Source: Aspergillus flavus
Lineage: Eukaryota; Ascomycota; Eurotiomycetes; Eurotiales; Aspergillaceae
Assembly: GCF_009017415.1 (NCBI RefSeq)
Contig: NC_092409.1
Span: forward strand, 5,952,001 to 6,016,000
Reading direction: 5' to 3'
DNA length: 64,000 nt
This document shows, one piece after another, positions 1-11,977 of this stretch. Both the position numbers and the translations under genes were made by a program. Below the pieces are notes generated by a model. That model was not told where the DNA came from and searched no databases. It worked only from the letters and a program-made list of their open reading frames with translations. The stretch's first letter is position 1; the number at the start of each line of letters is the position of its first letter.

Positions 1-734
1 CATAGGGCAGGAATACGAATAGAACCCCCGATATCAGTCCCAACACCCAAAAGCGATCCCCTGAGTGCTACCAGCGCACCTTCTCCACCAGAACTACCCC
101 CGGCTGCTAGATTGATGCGATGTGGGTTTAGAACTCGGCCGAAGATATTATTATGGGACTCAGCTGTCATTAACGTCTGTGGGATATTCGTCTTGACGTA
201 TACCACCGCACCAGCCGCGAGGAGGATATCGACAAGAGCAGAATTACTCGTCGGGACTGGTTTATCAAGAAAGGAAACGAAACCCAATGTTGACGGGATA
301 CCGGCGACGTTAAACGAATCTTTCAGACTTATGGGCAGACCATGTAAAGGACCGATTGTCTTTCCGGTGGTAGCGAGATACTCGTCTAGTTGTTTTGCGC
401 GGGTGAGAGCCTCATCGAAGAATATTTCCGTGAGACAATTGGTTAGTTGTTGAGCTATTGCGGCGCGTTTGCTGAATGCTGTTGTCACTTCTGCTGACGT
501 GTATTCCCTGTTGGAGATCTTGGTGAGGAGAGCTGTTGCGTCTTCGGTGTTTGTGATTTCCAGTTCGCGGGGTGTGAGGAGGTTGCTCTTGGCTGGGATG
601 TCAAGGCAGTTTAGGCTTGGGTTGGAGGTGAGGAGGGATTGGATTGAGGGTGGGAGACGCCATTCCGGGGGGATTTTGGATAGTGCGGTGGTTTGTTTTG
701 TGTGGGCTTTTTCTTGCCAGGTTTGAATGGTCAT
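1..734 (-). CDS. Amidase-signature family amidase, 5' part only (runs off the window)
   Basis: Hydrolyses C-N amide bonds (AS family, Ser-cisSer-Lys triad). The ATG is at the complement of 732-734 and the frame stays open for 244 codons to the window edge. Visible landmarks are GLPISLKDSFNVAG (catalytic Lys in the first strand), AAGGSSGGEGALVALRG (the Gly/Ser-rich signature) and GVGTDIGGSIRIPA, which carries the two catalytic serines. The N-terminal 75 residues resemble fungal acetamidase/fatty-acid-amide-hydrolase-like proteins. No intron is needed in the visible part. About half of a usual 530-560 residue protein is missing because it lies beyond base 1. The substrate cannot be told from this part. 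Family membership is seen directly; the subfamily is inference. Confidence 0.93.
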   Translation of the reverse strand, partial: MTIQTWQEKAHTKQTTALSKIPPEWRLPPSIQSLLTSNPSLNCLDIPAKSNLLTPRELEITNTEDATALLTKISNREYTSAEVTTAFSKRAAIAQQLTNCLTEIFFDEALTRAKQLDEYLATTGKTIGPLHGLPISLKDSFNVAGIPSTLGFVSFLDKPVPTSNSALVDILLAAGAVVYVKTNIPQTLMTAESHNNIFGRVLNPHRINLAAGGSSGGEGALVALRGSLLGVGTDIGGSIRIPAL

Positions 735-1592
735 TTTGCTGAATTCGTGAGAGTATTGCTTTAAGGACTCTGGAATTTGGATTGGGGTTAATGGTGAGGA
801 TGATGGTTTTCGGCCTTAAAGAGTGAGGCTAGATTTCCCCTCCTTTTAGCTGCATGATGAGGGGGTTGGTGGAGCATTTGGTGGTGATATCAAAGGTCAT
901 AGGCTGATCTAGCTTGTGCATGGGTGGTGATACGAGAAGCTAAAGTTATCCCGAGGTTCATAAACCGCAGGTATAAAATACATCTAGCGAATCTGTATGG
1001 GAACTTTGTGATGTGTTAGGAACATCATTAGCAGTGACAAAGCCATTAAAACTACTTTTACGTAGCTATGTTGCGTGTTGGATATTTACCGGAACAATAC
1101 GAAGAGAGGCGGAGCAACTGCGAGTGACATCGTGTTGCATGAGAAAACGTCCTGCTAGAAGGCCTAAGAATGCCTGGACACTTAAGGTCTTTAGAAGATA
1201 ATCCATATTGTGAAATCTCAGTTGACACATGGACGAGCATGTTGGGGAGCTGTTACTAGCACTAGGCTTTCATGATTGCTCTTTTCAGCCATTGCTTGAG
1301 GGCTGCTGCGTATATATAAAAGAATAAAGCATAGCTTATTCCGCACTATAGGTTGAGTTCAACAGGTTATTAGGTTTGAGATATCGAATTATAATTCAAT
1401 CCGTCTCGCCAGTCCGTACCGATATTCTTGAAACCCTCTAATGCCGAGATCCAATATCTTTCGCGCCTGCCGTTACCGAAAGATATCAGCGATTGCTGCA
1501 GCCTGCAAGCAAAGTGTGCGATCATTGAGAAGAAGTCGGGGGGAATCAACATACATGTACGTCAGACGTAGCGACAACAGATGTCAACTTGG
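735..1592. other. Intergenic, no gene recognised
   Basis: Upstream of the amidase. Short overlapping frames exist on both strands but none shows family motifs or a codon pattern like the neighbours. A TATA-like string (tataaaata) lies near 972 but no transcript can be tied to it. Confidence 0.5.
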
Positions 1593-2150
1593 TCATCTGC
1601 AGTATTTCTGATGACACTTGGAATCCTCGTAACCAAAGCCTAGATTTAATGGCTGACCCTCGCGGATCAGGCGAGGGACAGGGATGCCATTCGGTGTCTT
1701 CACTATCCGAAATCCTTCCAATGATGTTGCATTCATCAGTACATGGAACCCTGGTGACCTATAGAACTCCTGTCGCGGATGAAGATCACTCTTTCCACTC
1801 ATAGATGAACAGCCACTCATATGTCCGTATGGTATTCGCGAGGCCATTTCCTTTTCTGGCAGTACTCTAGCACCAGGGGCCTTATAGCCGATGATTTCAC
1901 TGAATCCGTCTTGCCTGTGGAACTCCAACCCTGTGATAAGTGCATAATGGTTATTCTCACAGAGGATAGACACCCCAACCTTTGCGGGTTTAGGAGATGT
2001 ATCCACGGATTCGACCTTTGTCCCTGCTAAGCGTGTGTCGTGGTCATGCTGCAACGATCTACCTTGAAAGTCCAGGAGGGGTGTCTGCGCAGTTTCCTCT
2101 CCGAGGCATGCGTCTTTTATCCATCGGAAGGTCTCCCATATTTTGACCAT
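1593..2150 (-). pseudogene. F-box/DUF7600-like protein fragment
   Basis: A 185-codon frame starts with ATG at 2150 and ends in a stop at 1593. The middle contains HYALITGLEF followed by SEIIGYKAPGARV, which has the shape of the 'xxITGLxF...LGY' segment common in fungal F-box-type proteins. Further on, SPGFHVLMNATSLEGFRIV resembles their later 'GFHxAM...GFRG' block. There is no F-box at the start, and the upstream sequence towards 2500 offers no obvious earlier exons. The fragment is therefore most likely the remains of a longer gene, or a badly resolved multi-exon gene. The match is by eye only and is weak; it could be a small unrelated hypothetical protein. Confidence 0.33.
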
Positions 2151-3872
2151 CTCAGGGCTGTCAGCCCAGATAACTATAAGAAAAGGCAGAGCTCAATACG
2201 ATGCCGACCATGTCTAAACTTTTGCTTCGTAGTGCTGATGGCCGTTTCCACGATGATGGTAAGGTCTTCCACAGATATAGCCAACAATTGCCACTTCGGT
2301 GCCTTATCAGTATATGAAGACTATATAATCATAAGGTTGCTTATTCACAGAACATGGCAGGGGATACGGTTACTTGCTGACCAAGACTTACATTCCCATT
2401 GTCACGCCTTGTATTGCTGCGTGGTTTGGGGTGCCTGTGAAGGTACAGACGAAACATCATGCACAACCACTAGGACTCATGCATATTATTCACAGTTGGA
2501 GGGGTAATAGAATTGGTCACTTTGGTTCTTGTCAAACTATCGAGTAGGTATGGATGCCTTCCTTGTATGATTCACCGTGACACGAGAGGTATGAAGCCCC
2601 TTCATTCGCCGTCGAAGATTTAGTTTTTACGTCTCAACTACATATACATCTCCAGAACATCCATCTCCTACATTGGGTCCGACTTACTATATACGTGTTC
2701 TCTCTACCAGTATATACTTCATCGTTTCCTCTAACACGAACGCTTCACAAGAATCCAGTCGGATGAAAGGATTCATCACTTGTTCTTCCTGACTGATCCG
2801 TGGACAAAGAATGGCGTCAACGAGTGGCCTGCAAAGAACACTCGATTTCTTTTGTCCCGCAAGAAACCCGAAAATGTGCATACGTCGCGCAACCTTGGTG
2901 GACACTGGGAAGATGATGTGTGCAATGCCGGTGCCAACATTTGCGCCATACTCGGTCTAGGACTGCAACTCTGTTGTTGAGCAGAATACTACAATTCAAG
3001 ACATCATTTGCTCTAGTTTGGCGTCATCTTCTTGATGATGAGAGATCTCTACAAAGGGCTTGTTGAAAACCACGAATATCGTGCACATCAACAACAGGAA
3101 AGCAGGAGCGGGTTCTAATCTAGGACCCGTGACGTGGGGTGCCCTCAACAACTCTAGTTAGCCTCACGTGAGTCATGCTCTACCCAATTGGGGCAGTACT
3201 GTTAAAATATCAATACTCTAAAGGGTTGGACGCTTCAAATAATAATTAAGTCTTGCTTTTAGTTAACCATGTAACCATTTGGTTCGGTGGTACACGTACC
3301 ACATTCCAAATTTTAATCTAAACGATATTTTCCTATACCCGCTGAGCAATTAAAAAATATATTTAATCCTTTCCAAGTACTCCGCAAGTGCTTGGAACTA
3401 TAAAGAGACAGTATTATAATTGAACCTATAATCCGATCATAAAATAATCCAGTCTATTTTTACATATGACTTGTGTTGGCACTCACATGTTTTAGGTGGG
3501 GGTGGGGCTCTCAGCTCCGAAGGGTTGGGATGATCTGGATACACCTCACGTAACCTTCCCCTTACCCATCTTCCCGATCCCAACCCATAAGTTCACAGCA
3601 ATACCTTGTGGGAGACCAGCGGTTTCGGTAGTAATTTAATGAAATTTCTTAAGGACTGCAAACTCCACTTGACGCAGAAACCCTTACAGAAGAGTGGGGG
3701 TCGAAGTTGTCTCGCTTACAAGAGCCACGGCGCTAACTTGGGGTGTGCCTTGCGGGGTAACTACAGTTGATATTTCAAGTCCGATGTGCTCTCACTTCAG
3801 CGGGAGATATTTCCATCTACACCACTCCTGCTACGCCCTTTCCCAAGGCAACTACTGAAAGCAAACACCGGA
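2151..3872. other. Intergenic, AT-rich core at about 3190-3480
   Basis: No convincing gene. The stretch 3190-3480 is clearly richer in A/T than its surroundings and could be an old degenerate repeat, but no terminal repeats or coding remnants are visible. A small inverted repeat (ccaagtac...gtgcttgg) lies around 3374-3396. The last part is the promoter of the gene that starts at 3873. Confidence 0.4.
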
Positions 3873-5241
3873 ATGGCGGATCCTCTCAGCATTGCTGCCT
3901 CGGCATTGGCTGTTGTCACAGCCGCCATTCAATCCACAAAGTCGCTGGTTGATACCGTCAAACGCTTTAAAGATCGTGACAAAACTTTACGTAGGCTTCA
4001 AGCTGAACTCGAGGACCTTACCAAAATCTTAGATGCGTTGGCACATGTGACGTCGACAGAAAAGTCGATGCTGGCACTCCTTGAAGATCCTCTAAACCGT
4101 TGCAGTCAAATATGCCGTGAATTTGAACGGTCGATGAAAGTCTTCAGTGAAAGATCAAAGATTGGGTTTCGCGATTGGGCAAAGCTGGAATTTATGCGAG
4201 GTGATATCAATGACTTTATAGACACTATTGCGGGGTATAAGTCAACAATCTCAGTTGGTCTAGGCACCATAACGATGTTAGTCGCGATTCTTTACCCAGC
4301 TCTCACTCTTCTAATGTACTTCTATTAGGCAAACCACTAAAGTATCTCAGCACGTTCTCGAAGAGTACAACGAATTGGTCCAGGACACAGTATATAACCT
4401 TGAGGTCTATTTACGTCGTATTGATGAGAAATTGGCACGGATTCCTTTTGATACAACCGATAATACCCCAGGAACAAACCTAGACCTGAAGGACGAAAGA
4501 GAAGTAACCAAACAATGCCTAAGGATTTGCCAAGACGCACAATCTTATATTGAATCATTGACAAATCGAGAATCTTCTCTACTGCAAGAGGCACCTCCTG
4601 ACACTGCCAATGATGACACAGAAAGACTCTTTGACGCGCAGTTGTTAACACGTCAAGCTCTGGAAGCAAACCGGGATAGCTTCGCAGAGGTAATCGGTCA
4701 CCTTGGCAGACGCCTACAAACTTTGGTACTGGACAGTAATCCAGAAAACGATAATGACCGGCAGCGATTACAGGAAGACATCAATATCTCCATGAAGTGT
4801 TTAGAGGTATGCAAGGTGGCTAGCGAGGTCTCCCGTCAGAAGATATACCGGGTTGGGGAAGCGGTGGCCGACGGTGACAGCGATCAAGTAGTGGTGACGA
4901 CCTTGGCGGATTTATTTGATGTCAAGAAGGCGCTGTCTACAGGTAATTCAGCGCAGTTGGTTGGATCAATGACGGATGATGCTCTTTGTCATCTAGCGGA
5001 CAAGCGTTATGGCAGTCGTTTTGGGGTCTCAGCTCACCCTACAGGAGCCACCACCACGAAGTCACCGCCGGCTTTTGAAACTCGAAGAAGCAAACACTCT
5101 TTCCCACCCCAATCCGGCAATGACGAGCGGTTCTCTAAACTGGAAACGAGACGCAACGAACCATCTCCCAATGAGATGAGAAAACGGGCGACGAGTGACA
5201 AAAAGGATCAAGATTATAATAAAAGAGAAGCCGGGATTTAA
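3873..5241 (+). CDS. Stand-alone fungal STAND N-terminal-domain protein (PF17111 type; azaphilone cluster protein L-like), copy A
   Basis: Two exons, 3873-4276 and 4329-5241, joined over a 52-bp GTTAGT...TAG intron, give 438 residues. Residues 1-140 begin MADPLSIAASALAVVTAAIQ and carry the helical 'fungal N-terminal domain of STAND proteins' pattern: a hydrophobic first helix, then L-xx-L-E-x-L and FRDWAKLEFMRGDI. The same region occurs at the N-terminus of many NACHT/NB-ARC proteins. Residues 145-300 are two helical repeats (EEYNELVQDTVYNLEVYLRR, then a second similar block ending in a CLxVC motif), probably coiled. The C-terminus is polar and Lys/Arg rich. There is no nucleotide-binding domain. 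It is a clear paralog of the convergent gene at 5636-7064. Function is unknown. A scaffold or partner role in STAND signalling is inference. Confidence 0.85.
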
Positions 5242-5635
5242 AGCTCCAGCTATTTAGAACATTCTCTGTATTGGCCAAGAGTCATTGTTTTGCGTTGGAT
5301 ATCATCCGCTCGATGCCACCGAAGTAATATGCTATTACTCACCGTTGTCCTCCTGTACCAAGGCCTTTTTGGTCATAGTGAATGATATATCAGTACAAAG
5401 AAAAAATCCACCTTTTCATATTCACACGCGGAGGTCGAGAAAAGAAAGAAAAGAGATTATGCCAGATCAAGTACGACTCCTTCTTATGGCATGAGTCAGA
5501 ATACTTAAATAATAATCTAGAAACCATGTACTAAGAATTCCCGAGAGTATATTTACTTCGAGCAACTATAATACTAATTTATACTACCGGAATTGTGCAT
5601 ACCTCCATCCGCTACTAAAAGCTGGTAGGTGCCGT
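5242..5635. other. Shared 3' intergenic region of the two convergent paralogs
   Basis: The 394 bp between two tail-to-tail genes are AT-rich and presumably hold both polyadenylation regions. No other element is recognised. Confidence 0.5.
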
Positions 5636-7064
5636 TTATGTAGTCCTAGACTTCGGGGTAAGCGTAAAACCTTGCCCATACCGCTCCCTGAATTCTTCCA
5701 CAGAGGAAGCATCGCCATTACGATCACGAATCGTATTGGTATAATCTCGCACAGTTTGGGCGTCGGCTTCGATTATGCGAAAGTTGACATTGGTCATATC
5801 ACGTGATAACTGTTGGACGGAGGCATCGCTGAGGTGGCCTCCAACCTGCCTCGATCTCCATCCCAGACCTCGGTTCGTACCATTAAGGGTCTTTCCGTTA
5901 GTCGAAACCATGAATTGCAAGGCGTCCCCGGTGCCGTAGTTATGGATATTGCTGATATTTTCCTTTAGGCGGGTATCGGCCTTGGAGCAGATGTCCATGC
6001 ACTGGTGGGCGGTTTGCCACTCATCCTGTAGCCTTTTCAGGTCCAAAATGTCTTGCTCAGACGTCATAGCTGCTTTCGACTTGACTAGTAATCGGTCCGT
6101 CAGGGCTTGCATATGCTTTTCCAATTGGGTGATCGTGTCGGCGAGTTTAGTTTTACAGTCCTGCAAGCTCTCGTCGGTGACTCTTTCTGGGTAAACATCG
6201 GAACCCGATGATCCCCCGGAAGTGTCATTGCTCTTGGTTGAGAGCTGGATCTGAGCAATATGGTCGGATAACTGGTTACATATTTGAAGACATTTCACTG
6301 TGCTCAGGCGCTCTTCCTTGATTCGCCGCAGTTCCAGGGCATCTGAGTCCTCTGCGGTCACGGTTTGCCCCACAATAAGCTGCAGCTTGTCGTCGATGGC
6401 TTCCAGGTGGGCCTCAAGATCAGCTTTGGTCGTCTCTATGAGAGCCTTGTAGCTTTCAATGGCCTCGGCATTGGCGGAGCTTTTGCGGCTGGACGTCAGG
6501 TTAGCTAGGGGTGTTTTGAAAATGAATGGAAGCGTAGCAAAGGGGGAAAGATGGAGGTGCCGAGACGGGGGGGGGGGTTCGCACAGCGTCGTGGAGGGCA
6601 GCAAGAGGAATGGCCATGTTTATTATATACAAGACAACGGAGACTCACAGGTTTGCATCGGTAAGGGCAACATTGATGGTTAGTTTGTACCCGGATAGAC
6701 TTCGTCTGAAGCCATCGATATCATCATCCCCCAGGTACCGTAACTTGGCCCAGTCTCGGAAGCTGGTTCGGTCAGCGGACCGTGATGAGTATTTGACTAT
6801 TTCCTGTTCGAACTCACTGCACGCATTGCCGCAGCGTCGTAGTGGTAGTTCGAGTGCAGATAAGCTCTCATCAGTGGTGGTATCTAACAGCTCCTGGAGC
6901 GGGGCGAGGACTTCGCTCAAAGCCTCCAGCTCCTCAATCAGGTCGCGTACGCGTTTTGTGTGAGACCGGAAGCTATTGATTGTCTCGTAAAGAGATAGGC
7001 TAGCCTTGAATGCAAAAGTTGCCAAAGCCAGTAGGCCAGAGGCTAGACCTACAGGTTCTGCCAT
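5636..7064 (-). CDS. Stand-alone fungal STAND N-terminal-domain protein (PF17111 type), copy B
   Basis: Two exons, 6649-7064 and 5636-6488, separated by a 160-bp intron with GTGAGT donor and CAG acceptor, give 422 residues. It starts MAEPVGLASGLLALATFAFK and follows the same plan as the gene at 3873-5241: FRDWAKLRYLGDDDIDGF near residue 115, intron at the equivalent place after the 'ALTDANL' segment, then two helical repeats each ending in a Cys motif (CLQIC, CMDIC). The splice choice restores the family-typical 'DANLRKSS' junction and keeps the frame. The C-terminal 120 residues differ from copy A and include a RDMTNVNFRIIEADAQT segment. The intron carries an 11-G run on the + strand (6567-6577). 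No effector or ATPase domain is present. Function is unknown. Confidence 0.87.
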
Positions 7065-9242
7065 TCTTTTGTTGTCTTGGGTGGTGGGGCGTTGAGGTGG
7101 GTTGGCTTGATTCTTCCCAGAGTAAAATATAACCAAAAATCTTGATCGAGGATTGTTGCTGGGACAAAGAGCAGAGGATGAAGGGGAGGTTTAATACTTT
7201 TCGTCTACAGTGGTGCTTGGTGATCGCCAGCAAGTGATCATGACATGTTTCATGTACGCGCGCTCATATGTATAGGTGGTGTGCCCGGCTCGTATTGAGT
7301 TTTCTTCGCAAGGCTGTTAGAGGGAAATGAACTCTTTGGCCAGCGACCCAGATGGCGCTGCGGAGGGACCCACGCGAATTCGCCGACTTTTGGCTAGGCT
7401 CGGCCAGGGTTTTAGGAGCGACCAGAAGAGAGGGCCAGAAGAGGAGTAAACGTCAAATCATCCTCGTGTCGAATCATCGAAGTGGAGGAGTTTTGTCTAT
7501 ATGGTAGGTCATTGGTCGGTTAAGCGCTCATCCATGTGGGGACATCCCAACCTTTCCTATTGGTTGGGCTGAGTTGAAAAGGTCCAATTTCAATTTATGA
7601 AATATACTAAATCGTGAGGGTCAAGTACTTCCCCCGAAGGAGTCAGAGATCAAGCATCACGAATGATACATCGGTTTTGGCTTATCTTATAAATCAAGTC
7701 GCATTTTCCCCACCCACGGTCAAACCGCTAGAGAAATACCGCCGTGTGAGGACGCATTTATATTGGCACTTGGAGTAGTACCATGATTCTGCTTGGATCA
7801 AAGGAAAACCACTAGGTCAATGGTCGCTAATACTGCTCCATGTATTCGTACCCGATCCTCTTCCTTACCCCACCGAGAAGGACGGTTTAGCGGCGGCGAG
7901 GCTCCTCACAAGGGCGCCTAACAGGTTGGGGACTAAGCGCAAGGCTGAAGGCATCAGCAACACAGTATTCGACTTGACTCCACTGCCACATGACGCAATA
8001 AAGATAACCGCTGTTGAGAGGCTCTGAAATCCAGGAAGGGTGATCGAGCCCCTAAACGCCTTGTCATCTGTTTCCCAATATTAGCATCGTAGGCGCCCTG
8101 TTTGGGGTTTGAGAGGGAGATTGCTTTCTCATTCGCAAGTTAATATAGTACAGCATCCCCGTGCGGACCAAGACGGCCAATCATCCCAATGTCGTTGGCC
8201 TCGAGCGTAGTAGCCGTAGCCGCTTTTACATTTGAGACCTAGTAAGTCTCGACCAAACAAATTGAAAGCTTCGACTCCTAGACTTAGGCTAGATTATTTA
8301 ATTATAACCCAACTCTAATACTAGATTAGAGTCTTCGGCTCAAAACCTAATCCAGCCCAGGTTAGATCCGGGTTGGGTCCAGGTTATATTGGGTTGTGCG
8401 GAAGTCTACATCCTACTATTAGGTACGAATAGTGTTTAAAACAGTACTGATAGACTGCTGTTTTTGGCCGGCATTTTACTGTCAACAAGTGTTGACATGT
8501 AAAGTAAAGTACATGAACTATAGCTATTATCTATTAACTATATTAAATAATTCCACTTAATCAGCACAGCATTTACGATTTACGTTTGGCCTTGTAGTTT
8601 ATCCTTGGAAATAATCGACAAATACCTGAAAGGACGTTGGAATCCAGAGGTGAAGATGTGTTAGCTCTAACTCCCTTCAAAAAGGGTAAAGGATCAGGCG
8701 AATTTCTCCTGCTTTTCCTTTTTTTTTTTTTCTTTTCCTTCTTACATCGTGACGATTATTTTCTAGCAGAACTCCGCCTTGCCGTAATAGCCTGTTAATT
8801 GCAGCCCAGTGGCAAGCGGCGAAGAAGTATTGGCAGTCTCGAGTCTGTTGTTCAACTTCGTTGTTGGTAGGCTGAGCACTTACTACCAAAGTTGCTAATG
8901 TAAAGCGGCAGTCACTCCTATTCTACCCCCCCGGCATAAGAATCCTGAGAGAAATAGCAAGTCACAACTCTGCCCCTTGTGTCCGCCAACCAGGTATCCG
9001 GAAATTTCTTTACTTGATACTTTTCACTATATAGTGGGGACAATCAGTTGACCCAGCTGTTTGATATTTGTACTACGGAATCCACCATCGTGTGGCATTC
9101 TGGCCACGGACTAGAGTCCGGGCAATGGACATTCATCTGGCCCTAACAAGGAGAAGGATCCAAAGATTCTGGAGAGTACGACAGGTCCAGCTGTGTAAAG
9201 TTTCGCTCAGACTGGGGTAACAAGAGCCGGTGCACGCGAGGA
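7065..9242. other. Gene-poor stretch with a possible decayed repeat at about 8270-8420
   Basis: No gene is supported. The segment 8270-8420 has repeated 'gggttgg/ggttata' and 'ctaatcc/ctaatac' wording and a perfect 8-bp-arm inverted repeat at 8312-8332 (actctaat-actag-attagagt). The following 8430-8600 is AT-rich. Together these hint at a degraded repetitive element, but no ends or coding remnants can be defined. A T12 run lies near 8719. Confidence 0.35.
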
Positions 9243-9515
9243 CTAAGCACCGATACTCGACTCCCATCGATTCCACACAGCATTGGTGTTTGCCCCTGCA
9301 GTACCTACAGCATGCGTAGCAACGTGGCGATGAAACCGGAGCTCGACCATGCAGCTGATCCTGACACCATTGTTGATTGCGCACTGTGGAACGCGGTTGG
9401 CATAAGGCTGTATTTCCGCGATAAATTCGATCAGGTATGCTGCTCTTTCTTCGGAAGAAGGGTCAGTTAACAAATGACAAAGGAAACCCGCGGCTACTTC
9501 TGTTCCGAAGGCCAT
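9243..9515 (-). CDS. Possible small hypothetical protein (last exon?)
   Basis: The frame MAFGTEVAAGFLCHLLTD... runs 90 codons from ATG 9515 to the stop at 9243, with even composition and no low-complexity runs. The same frame is open upstream to about 9557 without another ATG, so this could be the last exon of a gene whose first exon lies near 9550-9670 in another frame. No family is recognised. It could equally be a chance frame. Confidence 0.22.
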   Translation of the reverse strand: MAFGTEVAAGFLCHLLTDPSSEERAAYLIEFIAEIQPYANRVPQCAINNGVRISCMVELRFHRHVATHAVGTAGANTNAVWNRWESSIGA

Positions 9516-10061
9516 ATTCACACCAGACGCAGGATAGACTAGAGTCTCTGTAGACAATCAATACGTAGACAGACCGACCATAGAAATGCGAATTAGAGAG
9601 GTAAAGACACAAGCGGCCGCCGTGGTTTGTAGCCCATGCGGGATAATGAGCGAGCACCGAAAGAGCATCCATGGAAGGTAAGTTACTGTGTAGCCCGCCA
9701 TAGTTTCCGCGTGGAGGATTTGTTTTCTCGTACCTCTGCCATTGGAGAGGGGGTGTTATACTCTGTATACATTTTCAAGATTGACGTTGACCAAGAACAT
9801 AGCCGTGGATACCAAGGCACCCAGGCTTGTAGCACAACATGAGTCATTATGGCTCAAGATGATGCGTGAAGCTTTGCACTAAATTACCCACTTTTTTTTT
9901 TAGGTACCCACAGGAGCAATAGCCTCTACCCTTGCCGAAGTGAGTCCCCGATAAATTAGGGCACGCTGACTTATCACCTGAATACTTGTACTTAAAGGTA
10001 GAACACTTGGCCATAACCCATTTAATTTACCATAGATTCATTCCTTAGGTATGTGGCTACA

Positions 10062-11613
10062 ATGTTGGGTCAAATCTTCTCCAGTGTCTTCGCCTGGACG
10101 CTCATTGCAATCCTCGCCGGGTTATATCGCTTTACCACCAAACAGCGACCTATCTTTCCGGTAGTGAACGATTACCGGGGCGATTTCTTCCGTCGAAAAG
10201 CATACCGTGAATATAACCAGAATGCGAAAAAGTTAATCGTCGACGGTCTGGCCAAGCATGGTAGTCCTATCACGTTACGTGTGCCGGATGGCCTGAAAAT
10301 CGTGTTGCCATCTGCCCTTAGCGAGTGGGTCAAGACAAACAGGGACCTCGACCATCAGGAATTGATCAGGGAAGAATACTTTGCAGGATTCCCAGGCTTC
10401 GAGGCTCAAGATACACTCCATGCCCCCGACGGAATGTTGATTAAGCTGCTTCGGACGAATTTATCCCAAAATGAAGAAATCGTCCCCACGGTCAACCGGC
10501 ATATTGGACCGGCGTTACAACACTATTGGGGAGATAGTGGTATCTGGCATACTATCGATTGGGAAGACGACACCACTGGGATCATCTCTCGTGCGGCAGC
10601 GTCGATCTTCGTGGGTCCGGAGAAGGCCGCAGATGACGAGTGGCAGACGGTCGTTCAGGCGTATGTGCGCGAGTATTTCGCAGCCGTGAGTGAGCTTCAT
10701 ACATGGAGGGCTTCGTTACGACCGATCGTGCAGTGGTTTCTACCGCATGCCTCGGCTTGTCGGCGCCTTTTACACCAGTCTCGCGCAATTATGCAGGAAG
10801 TGGTTCGAAAGAGGGAACGAGAAGCTCAGGCTGCAGAGGACCAAGGTTTGGTCGCACCTCGATACAACGATGTTCTTGCGTGGACTATGCAAGTCCCTGA
10901 CAACAAGCACCCGGCGGGCGATATACAGCTCGCTTTGGCCATGGCAGCACTGTTTACAACCACCGAACTTTTCAAGCAGATTCTCATCAACATTGCCCGA
11001 CACCCCGAACTCGTCGAACCATTACGGAAGGAAATCAAAACGTCACTATTGGGGCACGGTCTGGGACTCACTGCGCTGGCGAAGATGGAACTACTCGATA
11101 GCGTGATGAAGGAGTCGCAAAGGCAGATTCCGGTTACAGGTAAGTCTCGATGGTCATAGCGACTACAGTGGAATCTGATGTTGGCCTGTAGTGGGATTGG
11201 AGCGCAAGGTCATTCGTGATACGTCTCTTCCGGATGGGACGAAATTACCCAAAGGGTCACATATCATGGTCGACGCAACCGACATGTGGAATCCAGAAGT
11301 TCATGTGAATCCCGAGGTATTCGACGGGTACCGATTCTTGAAGCGACGTCATGCAGGAGACAAAGCGAGTCAATTTGTGCAGTCGAGCCGAGAACATATT
11401 GTGTTTGGGGGTGGTAGACATATATGCCCCGGTCGCTTCTTTGCTGGTACCGAGCTGAAGCTATGCTTGGCCCACATTCTCTTGAAATATGATATTCGGT
11501 TAAAAGAAGGGTACTATCCGCAACCTATGGTACTCGGGGTTTATGCGATTGTTGACCCAATGACTCAATTGGAGGTTCGGCGGAGAGAGCACACCGAGGA
11601 TTTAGTATTTTGA
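10062..11613 (+). CDS. Cytochrome P450 monooxygenase, ent-kaurene-oxidase-like
   Basis: Two exons, 10062-11139 and 11192-11613 (52-bp GTAAGT...TAG intron), give 499 residues. An N-terminal membrane anchor (residues 1-22, SSVFAWTLIAILAGLY) would place it in the ER. The K-helix ExxR motif is ESQR at 351-354. The heme loop is FGGGRHICPGRFFAG with Cys438 as the thiolate ligand. The I-helix region reads ALFTTTELFKQIL rather than the canonical AGxDT. This form is common in fungal P450s annotated as ent-kaurene-oxidase-like. The ATG at 10062 is chosen because it directly precedes the anchor; the ATG at 10051 is in another frame. The substrate is unknown, and no terpene cyclase is nearby to suggest one. 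Confidence 0.93.
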
Positions 11614-11977
11614 ATTTGTGTGTTAATAAGCGTCTTGTTCATTTGTTCTCTTGCAGCGATCAAACTGATATAGAATAATAGGGAAATCCTTGAAAGCGTT
11701 CAAATCTCTGCATTTAACTACTGATGACTTGTTTTGCAGTTAGCCATCTAATTATCGTCGTTATGACTAGGAATGCAGTCTGGCCTATTTTTCCTTATTC
11801 TAGGAAGGTCTTCATACCATGGCTTTTGTTTAATACGCGAAACAGAGAGATCCAACAATACAAGGTGCATTGGCATCCATTATGCAGTTGGCCAATCAAT
11901 ACTGTGTGAAGATTGAGATCAATTATCTAGGTAGAATGATACGATTGGGTTATGTGGCCTTACCAGCCACCGTAGCT
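11614..11977. other. Intergenic between P450 and BTB pseudogene 3' ends
   Basis: The 364 bp between two convergent units have no gene or repeat signal. Confidence 0.5.

Noticed and set aside
2040..2507. 155-codon + strand frame
   Set aside because: Cys/Ser/Arg-rich text without motifs, overlapping the minus-strand F-box-like fragment. No splice context.
3190..3480. AT-rich block as a possible solo LTR or RIP relic
   Set aside because: No TG...CA ends, no target duplication and no coding remnant visible.
8312..8332. Perfect inverted repeat with 8-bp arms in the AT-rich gap
   Set aside because: Too short and isolated to define a transposon end or a structured RNA.
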